From contig NC_013757.1 in assembly GCF_000025345.1 (NCBI RefSeq), forward strand, positions 1,674,001-1,738,000: DNA of 64,000 bases. Direction: 5' to 3'. This stretch comes from Geodermatophilus obscurus DSM 43160. Lineage in GTDB: Bacteria > Actinomycetota > Actinomycetes > Mycobacteriales > Geodermatophilaceae. A program made the translations under genes and the position numbers. Below are positions 11,268 through 18,734 of the stretch, piece by piece (the stretch's first letter is position 1; every line of letters begins with the position of its first letter). The notes below the pieces were generated by a model. It searched no databases. It saw only the letters and a list, made by a program, of their open reading frames with translations, and had not been told where the DNA came from.

Positions 11268-11501
11268 TCAGTCCCTCCGCCGGAGCGGCCCGCGGCCGCC
11301 TGCGTGCTTCTTGTGCACCGCCTGCCGCGTGACGCCCAGCAGGTGGGCGATCTGCTCCCAGGTCCAGCCCTGGTCCCGGGCGTTCTCCACCTGCAGGGCC
11401 TCCATCCGCTCGACCAGGGTCCGCAGCGCGCGGACCGCCCTCAGCCCGACCGCGGGGTCGCGGCTGCTGGCGGCGGAGGCCACCTGTGCTGTGTCGGCCA
11501 T
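11268..11501 (-). CDS. Small helix-turn-helix protein
   Basis: The 77-residue protein has a sigma-like or homeodomain-like helix-turn-helix near the C-terminus (ENARDQGWTWEQIAHLLGVTRQAVHKKH) after a leucine-rich helix. ATG 11501 is chosen because a perfect TTGACA lies at 11537-11532 upstream. Starts at 11525, 11531 and TTG 11537 are also in frame but would overlap the promoter-like DNA. It is two bases from the Clp-N gene. Two identical-architecture palindromes directly upstream suggest that it represses its own operon. Confidence 0.75.
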   Translation of the reverse strand: MADTAQVASAASSRDPAVGLRAVRALRTLVERMEALQVENARDQGWTWEQIAHLLGVTRQAVHKKHAGGRGPLRRRD

Positions 11502-11504
11502 GGC

Positions 11505-11520
11505 GTCAACTGTGGTTGAC
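11505..11520. promoter_or_regulatory. Palindromic operator, copy 1
   Basis: GTCAAC-N4-GTTGAC lies 4 bases upstream of the chosen HTH start. It shares both half-sites with copy 2, and their centres are 28 bp apart. It is a probable binding site of the HTH protein. Confidence 0.65.
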
Positions 11521-11532
11521 GACATGGCCATT

Positions 11533-11548
11533 GTCAACCGTCGTTGAC
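11533..11548. promoter_or_regulatory. Palindromic operator, copy 2, over the -35
   Basis: GTCAAC-N4-GTTGAC. On the minus strand its right side forms part of TTGACA (11537-11532), a consensus -35 box for the HTH/Clp-N operon, so a protein bound here would block the promoter. Confidence 0.65.
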
Positions 11549-11555
11549 GCGCGGG

Positions 11556-11628
11556 GCGAGTGTGCAGCTGCTGCCGCCGACACGCGCCGGCGCGTCGTCA
11601 CGGCCGACCGCAACTGCTCGCTCGGCGG
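11556..11628. repeat. 75-bp palindromic repeat, copy C (diverged)
   Basis: The ends CGAGTGTGCAGCTGCTGCCG and CGACCGCAACTGCTCGCTCG are imperfect inverted repeats of each other. They match the ends of the copies at 14161 and 52489. The element sits between the HTH operon promoter and the YbaK 3' end. Confidence 0.55.
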
Positions 11629-11664
11629 GAGAGCGCGGCGCAGTCCCGCGAGGAGGGGCGTCGC

Positions 11665-12186
11665 TCAGGCGACAGCAGCCTCGTCGCCTCCGGTCAGCCG
11701 CAGCAGGTCGGCGTAGCTGAGCGCGACCATCGTGTGGTGGTCGCCGCCGCCTGCCCAGAGCAGCGGGTGCCGGGCGAGGTCGACGTCGACCAGCGCGCGC
11801 AGCGGAGCGGGGTGGCCGGTGGGCGCCACCCCGCCGACCTCCTGGCCGGTCGCGGCGAGGACGAGGTCCGGGGTCGCCCGCCGCACCCGCCGCGCACCGA
11901 CCAGCGCCGCCACCTTCCGCGTGTCCACCCGGTGCGCGCCGCTGGCCAGCACCAGCAGCGGTGTGCCGTCGGCGTCGAAGACGAGGCTGTTGGCGATCGC
12001 GCCCACCTCGCAGCCGAGCGCCTCAGCGGCGGCCGCCGCCGTCGGCACCGGCTGGTCGAAGCGGCGCACCTCGGCGTCCACCCCGGCCTCGCGGAGCGTG
12101 GCGACCACCCGGTCGACCGGGCTCACGGCGCTGCTCTCCGGTCCGCTCCCGCCCGGTGGAGCCGGTGGGGCAGCGGAGTCGCTCAC
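11665..12186 (-). CDS. YbaK/EbsC-family aminoacyl-tRNA deacylase
   Basis: The 173-residue protein has the YbaK/ProX fold: PVPTAAAAAEALGCEVGAIANSLVF, the catalytic-region lysine in RVDTRKVAALVGARRVRRA, and GGVAPTGHPAPLRALVD. The family hydrolyses mischarged aminoacyl-tRNAs such as Cys- or Ala-tRNA-Pro. Its GTG start overlaps the stop of the upstream oxidoreductase by 4 bases, so the two are co-transcribed. Confidence 0.88.
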   Translation of the reverse strand: MSDSAAPPAPPGGSGPESSAVSPVDRVVATLREAGVDAEVRRFDQPVPTAAAAAEALGCEVGAIANSLVFDADGTPLLVLASGAHRVDTRKVAALVGARRVRRATPDLVLAATGQEVGGVAPTGHPAPLRALVDVDLARHPLLWAGGGDHHTMVALSYADLLRLTGGDEAAVA

Positions 12187-13148
12187 AGCGTGAAGACGAT
12201 CTTCCCCGCCGTCCGGCCCTCAAGCATGCGCTCGAAGCCCTCGCGCGCCTGCGTCAGCGGCAGCTCGACGTCGATGACCGGGCGCACGCCGGTGGCCGTG
12301 CACATCCGCATGAGCGCCTCGAGCTCCTCACGGGTGCCCATCGTCGAGCCGATGACCGACAGCTGGGTGAAGAAGACCCGGTTCAGCTCGGCACCGGGGT
12401 TGGGGCCGGTGGTCGCGCCGGAGATGACGATGACGCCGCCGGGCTTGAGCGACTTGACGCTGTGGCTCCAGGTCGCCTCGCCGACGGTCTCCATCACGCC
12501 GTCCACGCGCTCGGGCAGCCGGGCGCCGGTCTCGAACGCCTGGTCCGCACCGAGGTCGAGGGCGCCCTGTCGCTTCTCCTCGCTGCGGCCGGTCACCCAC
12601 ACCCGGAAGCCGGCGGCCTTGCCGAGCACGACCAGCGCGGTGGCGACGCCGCCGCTGGCGCCCTGCACGAGCACGGTCTGCCCCGGCCGCAGCCCGGACT
12701 TCACGAAGAGCATCCGGTAGGCGGTCAGCCAGGCGGTGGGCAGGCACGCGGCCTCGGCGAGGGAGAGCTCGGCCGGCTTGGGCAGCACGTTGCGCCGGGG
12801 GACGGCGACCCGCTCGGCCATCGTGCCCTGGTAGAGCTCCGAGAAGAGCGTGCGCTTGGGGTCGAGCGTCTCGTCCCCGATCCAGCCCGGGCTCGCGACG
12901 ACGCCGTGGACGACGACCTCGTTGCCGTCCTCGTCGAGCCCGGCCGCGTCGGTGCCCAGGATCATCGGCATCCGCTCCTGCGGCAGCCCGACCCCGCGCA
13001 GGCTGAACAGGTCGTGGTGGTTCAGCGAGACGGCCTTGACCTGCACCGTCGTCCAGCCGTCGGGCGCCTCCGGCTCGGGGCGCTCACCGACCTCCAGCAC
13101 GGAGAGCGGGTCCTTCGGGGCGGGCGTGGAGACGAAGGCAGCGAGCAT
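12183..13148 (-). CDS. Zinc-type alcohol dehydrogenase / quinone oxidoreductase family protein
   Basis: The 321-residue MDR-superfamily protein has the GroES-like fold (VKAVSLNHHDLFSLRGVG, PMILGTDAAG) and an NADP-binding Rossmann segment (VLVQGASGGVATALVVLGKAAG). The structural-zinc cysteine cluster is absent, as in quinone oxidoreductase-like members. It heads a two-gene operon with the YbaK protein. The substrate is unknown. Confidence 0.87.
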   Translation of the reverse strand: MLAAFVSTPAPKDPLSVLEVGERPEPEAPDGWTTVQVKAVSLNHHDLFSLRGVGLPQERMPMILGTDAAGLDEDGNEVVVHGVVASPGWIGDETLDPKRTLFSELYQGTMAERVAVPRRNVLPKPAELSLAEAACLPTAWLTAYRMLFVKSGLRPGQTVLVQGASGGVATALVVLGKAAGFRVWVTGRSEEKRQGALDLGADQAFETGARLPERVDGVMETVGEATWSHSVKSLKPGGVIVISGATTGPNPGAELNRVFFTQLSVIGSTMGTREELEALMRMCTATGVRPVIDVELPLTQAREGFERMLEGRTAGKIVFTL

Positions 13149-13267
13149 GGTCGGACGCTAACGGAGGACCCCACCAGGGGCGACGTCAGGCCGTGCCCGC
13201 AGGGGTGGGCAGACCCGTCGCCGTCCGGGACCATGCGAGGTCCAGGCCCCGCCGACCGGAGACGGCG

Positions 13268-14133
13268 ATGACCGTGCCGATGCCACCGCAGCCCCCGCTC
13301 ATCGACGCCCGCAACGCCGAGATGGCCAGCGCCTGGAACGGCGCGGAGGGGAGGACTGGGCGGCGCGGGCGGACCGCTTCGACGCGGCCTCGGCGGCGTT
13401 CGACCCGGCGCTGCTCGAGGCCGCCGGGATCGGCGCGGCCTACCGGGTGCTCGACGTCGGCTGCGGTGCGGGCATCTCGACCCGCGCGGCCGCGCGCGCG
13501 GCACCCGACGGGCACGCGACCGGGATCGACCTGTCGGCCCCGCTGCTGGCCGAGGCCCGCCGGCGCAGCGCGGCCGCGGGGCTGGCCAACACGACGTTCG
13601 TCCAGGGCGACGCCCAGGTGCACCCCTTCGAGCCCGCGGCGTTCGACGTCGCCCTCAGCCGGTTCGGGGCGATGTTCTTCGGCGACCCGGTGGCGGCCTT
13701 CGGCAACGTGGCGCGGGCCCTGCGCTCCGCCGGGCGACTGGCGCTGCTGTCGTGGCAGCCGCTGGCCCGCAACGAGTGGCTGCTCGTGCTCCGCCGGACC
13801 CTCGCGGCCGGCCGCCCGCTGCCCGAGCCGCCGGGTGACGCCCCCGGGCCGTTCGGCCTGTCCGACCCCGACCACGTCCGCCGGGTCCTGGCCGCCGCGG
13901 GGTTCGAGTCGGTCTCCGTCGCCGAGGTGCCGGGGATGGTCCGGCTGGGAGCCGACGCCGAGGACGCGTTCCACTTCGTCAGCGGGCTGGGCCTGACCCG
14001 GGGCCTCCTCGGCGGGCTCGACGACGGCGTCCGGCGGGCCGCGCTCGACGAGCTGCAGGCCACCCTGGCCGAGCACGCGACACCGGACGGGGTCCTGCTG
14101 GGCGCCTTCGCCTGGCTGACCACCGCCCACCGG
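13268..14133 (+). pseudogene. Class I SAM-dependent methyltransferase, frameshifted and without a natural stop
   Basis: ATG 13268 opens MTVPMPPQPPLIDARNAEMA, and the frame breaks near 13349, where GGGAG needs one more G to continue as EDWAARADRFDAASAAF. The second frame has the SAM motif VLDVGCGAGISTRAA and post-motifs FDVALSRFGAMFFGDP and LALLSWQPL of UbiE/Methyltransf_25 enzymes. After AFAWLTTAHR the frame has no stop and runs into the palindromic repeat at 14161, so the 3' end is also damaged. Confidence 0.78.
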
Positions 14134-14160
14134 GGGGAAGCGGTCGGCCGAGTGCCACGT

Positions 14161-14235
14161 CGGCCGAGTGGGCAGTTGCCGTCGGAGACACGCACGCACA
14201 CGCCGGGCGGGACGACCGCAACTGCCCAGTCGGCG
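14161..14235. repeat. 75-bp palindromic repeat, copy A
   Basis: The ends CGGCCGAGTGGGCAGTTGCC and CGCAACTGCCCAGTCGGCG pair as an inverted repeat around a spacer of about 30 bp. The element lies at the 3' end of the broken methyltransferase. The 12-mer GTCGGCCGAGTG occurs twice at its left edge. Confidence 0.7.
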
Positions 14236-14324
14236 GCGTCACCGCACGATGACACGTCCGCTTCCGCGCCTCGGTCCGCTCCTCGCTCGCTGGCGCTCGC
14301 TGCGATGCCCCTCGAGAACGGCTG

Positions 14325-15344
14325 TCAGCGGACGATGACGACGTGCTCCCCGCGCGGGACGAACTCGCCGATCACCGGGGCGCCCGGCACCTCGCCGCCC
14401 AGCAGCAGCCCGCCGGAGGTCTGCGCGTCGGCCAGCAGCAGCGCCTCGTCCTCGGCGACGGCGGACAGGTCGGTGTGCGGGCGGACCCAGTCGAGGTTGC
14501 GCCGGGTGCCGCCGGACACGAAGCCCGCGGCCAGCGCCTCCCGCGCCCCGGTCAGGTACGGGACGGCGGCGGCGTCGACCACCGCGGTCACCCCGCTGGC
14601 CCGGGCCATCTTGTAGAGGTGGCCGAGCAGCCCGAAGCCGGTGACGTCGGTGCCGGCACGGATCCCGGCGGCCACCGCGGCCCGGCCGGCGTCGCGGTTC
14701 AGCGTCGTCATCGCGGCCACCGCCTCCTCCGACACCTCGCCGGTGGCCTTCATCCGGTTGTTCAGCACGCCGATGCCCAGCGGCTTGGTCAGCGACAGCG
14801 GCGTCCCGGCGACCGCGGCGGCGTTGGTGATGACCCGGTCGACGTCGACGACGCCGGTCACCGCCATGCCGTACTTGGGCTCGGGGTCGTCGATGGAGTG
14901 CCCGCCGCCGACGTGGCAGCCGGCCTCCTGCGCGGCCTCGAGCCCGCCCCGCAGCACCTCGGCGGCGAGCTCGGCGGGCAGCACGTCGCGCGGCCAGCCG
15001 AGCAGGTTCACCGCGACGACGGGCGTGCCGCCCATCGCATAGACGTCGGAGAGCGCGTTGGTCGCCGCGATCCGGCCGAAGGTGTGGGCGTCGTCGACGA
15101 CGGGGGTGAAGAAGTCGGTGGTCAGCACGATGCCCTGCCCACCCGCGATCCGGACGACGGCCGCGTCGTCGCCGTCGTCCAGGCCGATGACCAGCTCCGC
15201 GGCCGGGTCGACCGGACCGGTGGCGGTCAGGCCGGCCACCACGGACTCCAGCTCGCCGGGCGGGATCTTGCAGGCGCAGCCACCGCCGTGCGCGAACTGG
15301 GTGAGCCGGGTGCGGGCGGGCGGCGCCTCCTGAGCAATAGCCAC
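14325..15344 (-). CDS. selD: Selenophosphate synthetase
   Basis: SelD makes selenophosphate from selenide and ATP, the selenium donor for Sec-tRNA. The 339-residue protein has the active-site segment GGGCACKIPP (Cys23 and Lys26 correspond to Cys17 and Lys20 of the E. coli enzyme). It also has the glycine-rich GVLNNRMKATGEVSEE and DVTGFGLLGHL motifs. The catalytic position is Cys, not Sec. The start is GTG 15344. It is divergent from selC, whose promoter overlaps its 5' end, so the selenium genes form one divergent locus. Confidence 0.96.
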   Translation of the reverse strand: MAIAQEAPPARTRLTQFAHGGGCACKIPPGELESVVAGLTATGPVDPAAELVIGLDDGDDAAVVRIAGGQGIVLTTDFFTPVVDDAHTFGRIAATNALSDVYAMGGTPVVAVNLLGWPRDVLPAELAAEVLRGGLEAAQEAGCHVGGGHSIDDPEPKYGMAVTGVVDVDRVITNAAAVAGTPLSLTKPLGIGVLNNRMKATGEVSEEAVAAMTTLNRDAGRAAVAAGIRAGTDVTGFGLLGHLYKMARASGVTAVVDAAAVPYLTGAREALAAGFVSGGTRRNLDWVRPHTDLSAVAEDEALLLADAQTSGGLLLGGEVPGAPVIGEFVPRGEHVVIVR

Positions 15345-15354
15345 CAGGCCACCG

Positions 15355-15360
15355 TAGGCT
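15355..15360 (+). promoter_or_regulatory. -10 box of selC
   Basis: TAGGCT ends 7 bases before the first base of the mature tRNA-Sec (15368), so transcription may start at G1 with no 5' leader to process. The -35 is poor (about 15332-15337) and overlaps the selD 5' end. Confidence 0.55.
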
Positions 15361-15367
15361 GCCCGGC

Positions 15368-15463
15368 GGAGGCGTCAGGGTGTCTGGTGGCCCCCGCGGC
15401 CTCTAAAGCCGACGTGGCCGAGCATCTCGGTCAGGCGGGTTCGATTCCCGTCCGCCTCCGCCA
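15368..15463 (+). tRNA. selC: Selenocysteine tRNA with anticodon CUA
   Basis: The 96-nt gene has a 7-bp acceptor GGAGGCG/CGCCTCC (an eighth pair would be U-C), discriminator G and encoded CCA. It has a long variable arm with stem CCGAG-CAT-CTCGG, and a T arm closing on TTCGATT. The anticodon stem CGGC/GCCG holds the 7-base loop CTCTAAA, so positions 34-36 are CUA, not the usual UCA, and the tRNA would read UAG. The large variable arm, the long acceptor/T stack and the position between selD and selA identify it as tRNA-Sec. Suppressor-type tRNA-Sec(CUA) has been reported in Geodermatophilus and Blastococcus. Confidence 0.95.
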
Positions 15464-15476
15464 CCTCCTCCCGCGC

Positions 15477-15509
15477 GCGGGCCGCCGTCCTCCCCGGGCG
15501 GCGGCCCGC
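15477..15509 (+). terminator. Terminator of selC
   Basis: A perfect 11-bp GC stem (GCGGGCCGCCG and its complement) with an 11-base loop starts 13 bases after the tRNA CCA end. Confidence 0.7.
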
Positions 15510-15650
15510 CGCGGTGACCTGCCCGGTCGGACAGTTGCGCACAACCGAGTGGTGGCCTACCGTCTCGACGGGGCATGTGACCCACAGCACACGTCCCCGT
15601 GGCGGTGCCGACCGGTCCGCGGCGCCGCCCCTGAGTCCCGGGAGGCCTGC

Positions 15651-17350
15651 ATGACCGCACCACCGGAACCGGTCGGCACCGTCCACGTCGTCGACCCCTC
15701 GCCGCTGAACTGGCTCTTCATCACCTGGAACACGATGGAGGAGCCGATCCGCATCGACCGGGACGGGCGGGTCGTCCACTCGCTGGCCGAGTCCTCGGAG
15801 TGGCTCGACGACCGCACGCTGGAGCTCGGACTGCGGCGGAACGTGCGGTTCCAGGACGGCGAGCACTTCACCGCCCACAACGTGAAGCAGAACTTCGACG
15901 AGATGCAGCGCTGGGCCGCGCCCCACCCGCCCGGCACCTGGCTGAACTTCCCGGCGCCGCAGTCCACCGCCGAGGTAGTCGACGACCACACCCTGCGGTT
16001 CTCCTTCCCGGGCCCCGACGGGCTGGCCATCGGCAAGTTCCGCGGCTTCCACATCGCCAGCTCGGCCTTCTGGAACGGCAAGGACGCGCCCGGCTTCGGC
16101 TACAAGAAGTTCGGCTCCGGCGAGGGCCACTGGTAGGTGATCGACGAGCCGGGCCCCTGGGGTACCGGTCCGTTCACCCTGGTCCAGGGTGCTTCGTCGA
16201 TCACGACCCGTCCCGCGATCATGAACGTGGAGCCCTTCCGGGCGTCCTCGATCATCGAGAGCGAGCAGCGCGACCCGCAGGTCGTGCTGGAGGCCAACCT
16301 CGACCACTGGAACCGCGCCGCCCGCGGGCCCGCATCGAGCGCGCCGTGTTCCGCAACGACCTGACTCCCGACGAGGCGCTGCGCCTGGTGTGCGACACGG
16401 AGGGGGAGGTCGACATCGTCACCGAGGTGTCCCCGGCCGACGCCCAGCGGGTGCTGGACTCCCAGCACGCCCGGCTGGTGGTGTCCGACGCCAACCGGGT
16501 GCTGGTCGGCATCCTCAACCGCGGCAGCGACGCGCCCCTGCACGACGTCGAGGTGCGCCGGGCCCTCAACGCGGCCATCGACCGCACGGCGGTCGTCGAC
16601 CAGGGCCTGAACGGCTACGCCTCGGTCATCCCGGCCATGACGCCGCCGTGGTGCAGCGGGTTCCCCGCGGGCGTGCAGCCGTACGAGCTCGACGCCGCCA
16701 GGGCGCGGGAGGCGTTCGCGAAGGCCGACTGGCCGGCCCGCCGGCCGCTGCGGATCGCCACCCCCGAGTCCTTCGCGGCCATCGCGCACATGCTGGCCGC
16801 GAGCATCCGCTCCACCCTCGACCTCATGGTCGAGGTGGTCGTGGTGCCGCCCGACCAGGTGCCGGCCGGCTCCCGCGCGCTGATCGAGAAGAAGCTCGAC
16901 CTGCCGTGGGACGTGCTCCTGCACCCGTGGTTCGACCTGTCCTCGGAGGCGCCGCCGGCCGCGGTGCACCGGGAGTTCTTCGGCCTGGACGGCGCCTTCC
17001 GGGCCGGCCCGCCCGACGAGGGCTTCGACGCGCTGTTCGACGAGATGAAGGTGCAGCTCGACGGGGAGGCGCTGGTCGAGGTCGCCGAGCGGATCGACGC
17101 CTACGTGCACGACCGGGCGCTCGCGCTGTTCATCTGCGCACCGCAGGCGCTGTACGCGGTCAACGAGCACGTGACCTTCTCGCCGTACAAGACCACCTTC
17201 GAGCTCGCCGAGGTCACCGTCGACGAGCAGCACTGGTCGGTCAGCGGCGGGCGCTCGGACAGCAGCCGCAGGGACCTCGGCGACCGGACCGCCATCCGGC
17301 CGACGAGCGGCAAGCCCACCTTCTCGCAGGCCTCGGGGAACGCCTGCTGA
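15651..17350 (+). CDS. Solute-binding-protein family 5-like selenoprotein with in-frame UAG (frameshift in this sequence)
   Basis: ATG 15651, with GGGAGG 5-10 bases upstream, opens an SBP_bac_5 (DppA/OppA-like) protein: RNVRFQDGEHFTAHNVKQNF is the family signature. The frame reaches TAG at 16134-16136 (residue 162) in the context FGSGEGHW-TAG-VIDEPGPWGTGPF. Homology to the family continues without interruption across it, so the TAG lies inside a domain and is not a terminus. With tRNA-Sec(CUA) 170 bp upstream and selA/selB following, it is read most simply as selenocysteine. Near 16333 the frame shifts by one missing base (a run of three C where four give ARGPRIERAVFRNDL); the rest runs to TGA 17350. 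Repaired length is about 566 residues. No signal peptide or lipobox is visible, and no permease genes adjoin, so it is probably not an ordinary transporter component. Alternative: a plain pseudogene with a nonsense and a frameshift lesion. Confidence 0.78.
16149..16168 (+). promoter_or_regulatory. Candidate bacterial SECIS hairpin
   Basis: CCGG at 16149-16152 pairs with CCGG at 16165-16168 around inner G/C pairs and a small apical loop 18-25 bases after the UAG, within the spacing used by bacterial SECIS elements. A second stem CACCCT/AGGGTG (about 16175-16191) follows. The folding was done by eye. Confidence 0.5.
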
Positions 17351-17398
17351 ACGCCCTGCCGCGGAGCCGGCACCGTCCGGCTCCGCGCCTGAGCCGCC

Positions 17399-17404
17399 TA
17401 CCCT
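17399..17404 (+). promoter_or_regulatory. -10-like box before selA
   Basis: TACCCT lies 8 bases before the selA ATG with no Shine-Dalgarno between, which fits a leaderless transcript. Confidence 0.45.
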
Positions 17405-17412
17405 CGGCGCCG

Positions 17413-18723
17413 ATGAGTCCCGACCCACGCCGGCGGGTGCCCCGCACCGACGCGCTGCTGGCCGACCCCCGCCTGGTCGCGGCCGCCGGCCGGCTGGGCC
17501 GCGACCTGGTCAAGGCCGCCGTCCAGGGCGTGCAGCAGCGCGTCCGGGACGGCCGGCTGGACCCCGACGACGCCGCCGACGCCGTCCTGGCCGCCCTGCC
17601 GACGACGGCCGGCAGCCTGCGGCCGGTGCTCAACGCCACCGGCGTGCTCGTGCACACCAACCTCGGGCGCGCGCCGCTGTCCCCGGCCGCGGTGGAGGCC
17701 GTGGTCGCCGCCAGCGGGACCACCGACGTCGAGCTCGACCTGGTCACCGGCCGCCGCGGGCCGCGCGGCGAGGCGGCGCTGGCCGCGCTGGTCGACGCCG
17801 TCCCGGCCGCGGAGGCCGCCCTGGTGGTCAACAACTGCGCCGCCGCGCTGGCGCTGGTGGCCACCGCGCTCGGCGGGGAGCTGGTCATCGCCCGCGGCGA
17901 GCTGGTGGAGATCGGCGACGGCTTCCGCATCCCCGAGCTGCTGGAGGCCACCGGCGCGCGGCTGCGCGAGGTGGGGACGACCAACCGCGTCGCGCTCGAG
18001 GACTACCGGCGCGTGCTGGGCCCCGGCACCGGCGCGGTGCTCAAGGTGCACCCGTCGAACTTCGTCGTCCGCGGTTTCACCCGGGCGGTGCCGGTGGCCG
18101 AGCTCGCCGCGGGGCTGGCCGGCAGCGGCGTCCCGCTGGTGGCCGACGTCGGCTCCGGGCTGCTGCGCCCGCACCCCGTGCTGCCCGACGAGCCGGACCT
18201 GCAGACCACCCTCGCCGACGGCGCCGACCTGGTGCTGGCCAGCGGCGACAAACTGCTCGGCGGCCCGCAGGCCGGACTGGTGCTCGGCCGCGCCGACCTG
18301 GTGCAGCGGCTGCGGCGGCACCCGCTGTACCGCGCGTTCCGCGTGGACAAGACGACGCTCGCCGCACTCGAGGCCACGCTGCGCGGCCCCCAGCCGCCGG
18401 TGCAGCGGATGCTCGCCGCCGACGTCGACGGCCTGCGCCGCCGCGCCGCCGCGCTCGCCGCCCGGCTGACGGTCGCCGGGCTGGACGCGGTCGCGGTCGA
18501 CTCGCAGGCCCGCGTCGGCGGGGGAGGCGCGCCGGAGCACCCGCTGCCCAGCGCCGCGGTGTCGCTGCCCGCGCAGTTCGCGGTGCCGCTGCGCGCCGGC
18601 ACGCCCCCGGTGGTCGGGTACCTCGCGGCGGACCGCACCCTGCTCGACCTGCGCAGCCTGCCGCCGGCGCACGACGAGGCGCTGGCCGCCGCGGTGCTGG
18701 AGGTGGCCCGCCGGTGGACGTGA
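17413..18723 (+). CDS. selA: L-seryl-tRNA(Sec) selenium transferase
   Basis: SelA is a PLP enzyme that converts Ser-tRNA-Sec to Sec-tRNA-Sec using selenophosphate. The 436-residue protein has the N-terminal LNATGVLVHTNLGRAPLS, the serine-binding region EVGTTNRVALEDYRRVLGP and the PLP lysine Lys280 in LASGDKLLGGPQAG. Length is normal for the family. ATG 17413 gives the standard N-terminus (PDPRRRVPRTDALLADPRL). It follows the UAG gene by 62 bp and overlaps or abuts selB. Confidence 0.96.
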   Translation: MSPDPRRRVPRTDALLADPRLVAAAGRLGRDLVKAAVQGVQQRVRDGRLDPDDAADAVLAALPTTAGSLRPVLNATGVLVHTNLGRAPLSPAAVEAVVAASGTTDVELDLVTGRRGPRGEAALAALVDAVPAAEAALVVNNCAAALALVATALGGELVIARGELVEIGDGFRIPELLEATGARLREVGTTNRVALEDYRRVLGPGTGAVLKVHPSNFVVRGFTRAVPVAELAAGLAGSGVPLVADVGSGLLRPHPVLPDEPDLQTTLADGADLVLASGDKLLGGPQAGLVLGRADLVQRLRRHPLYRAFRVDKTTLAALEATLRGPQPPVQRMLAADVDGLRRRAAALAARLTVAGLDAVAVDSQARVGGGGAPEHPLPSAAVSLPAQFAVPLRAGTPPVVGYLAADRTLLDLRSLPPAHDEALAAAVLEVARRWT

Positions 18724-18734
18724 CCGCTGCCGGC

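Noticed and set aside
14325-15344. SelD as a selenoprotein
   Set aside because: The active-site position has a normal Cys codon in GGGCACK; no in-frame UAG or UGA is present.
15525-15565. A fourth copy of the 75-bp palindromic repeat (GGACAGTTGCGCACAACCGA)
   Set aside because: Only one short arm resembles the family; the second arm and the spacing do not match.
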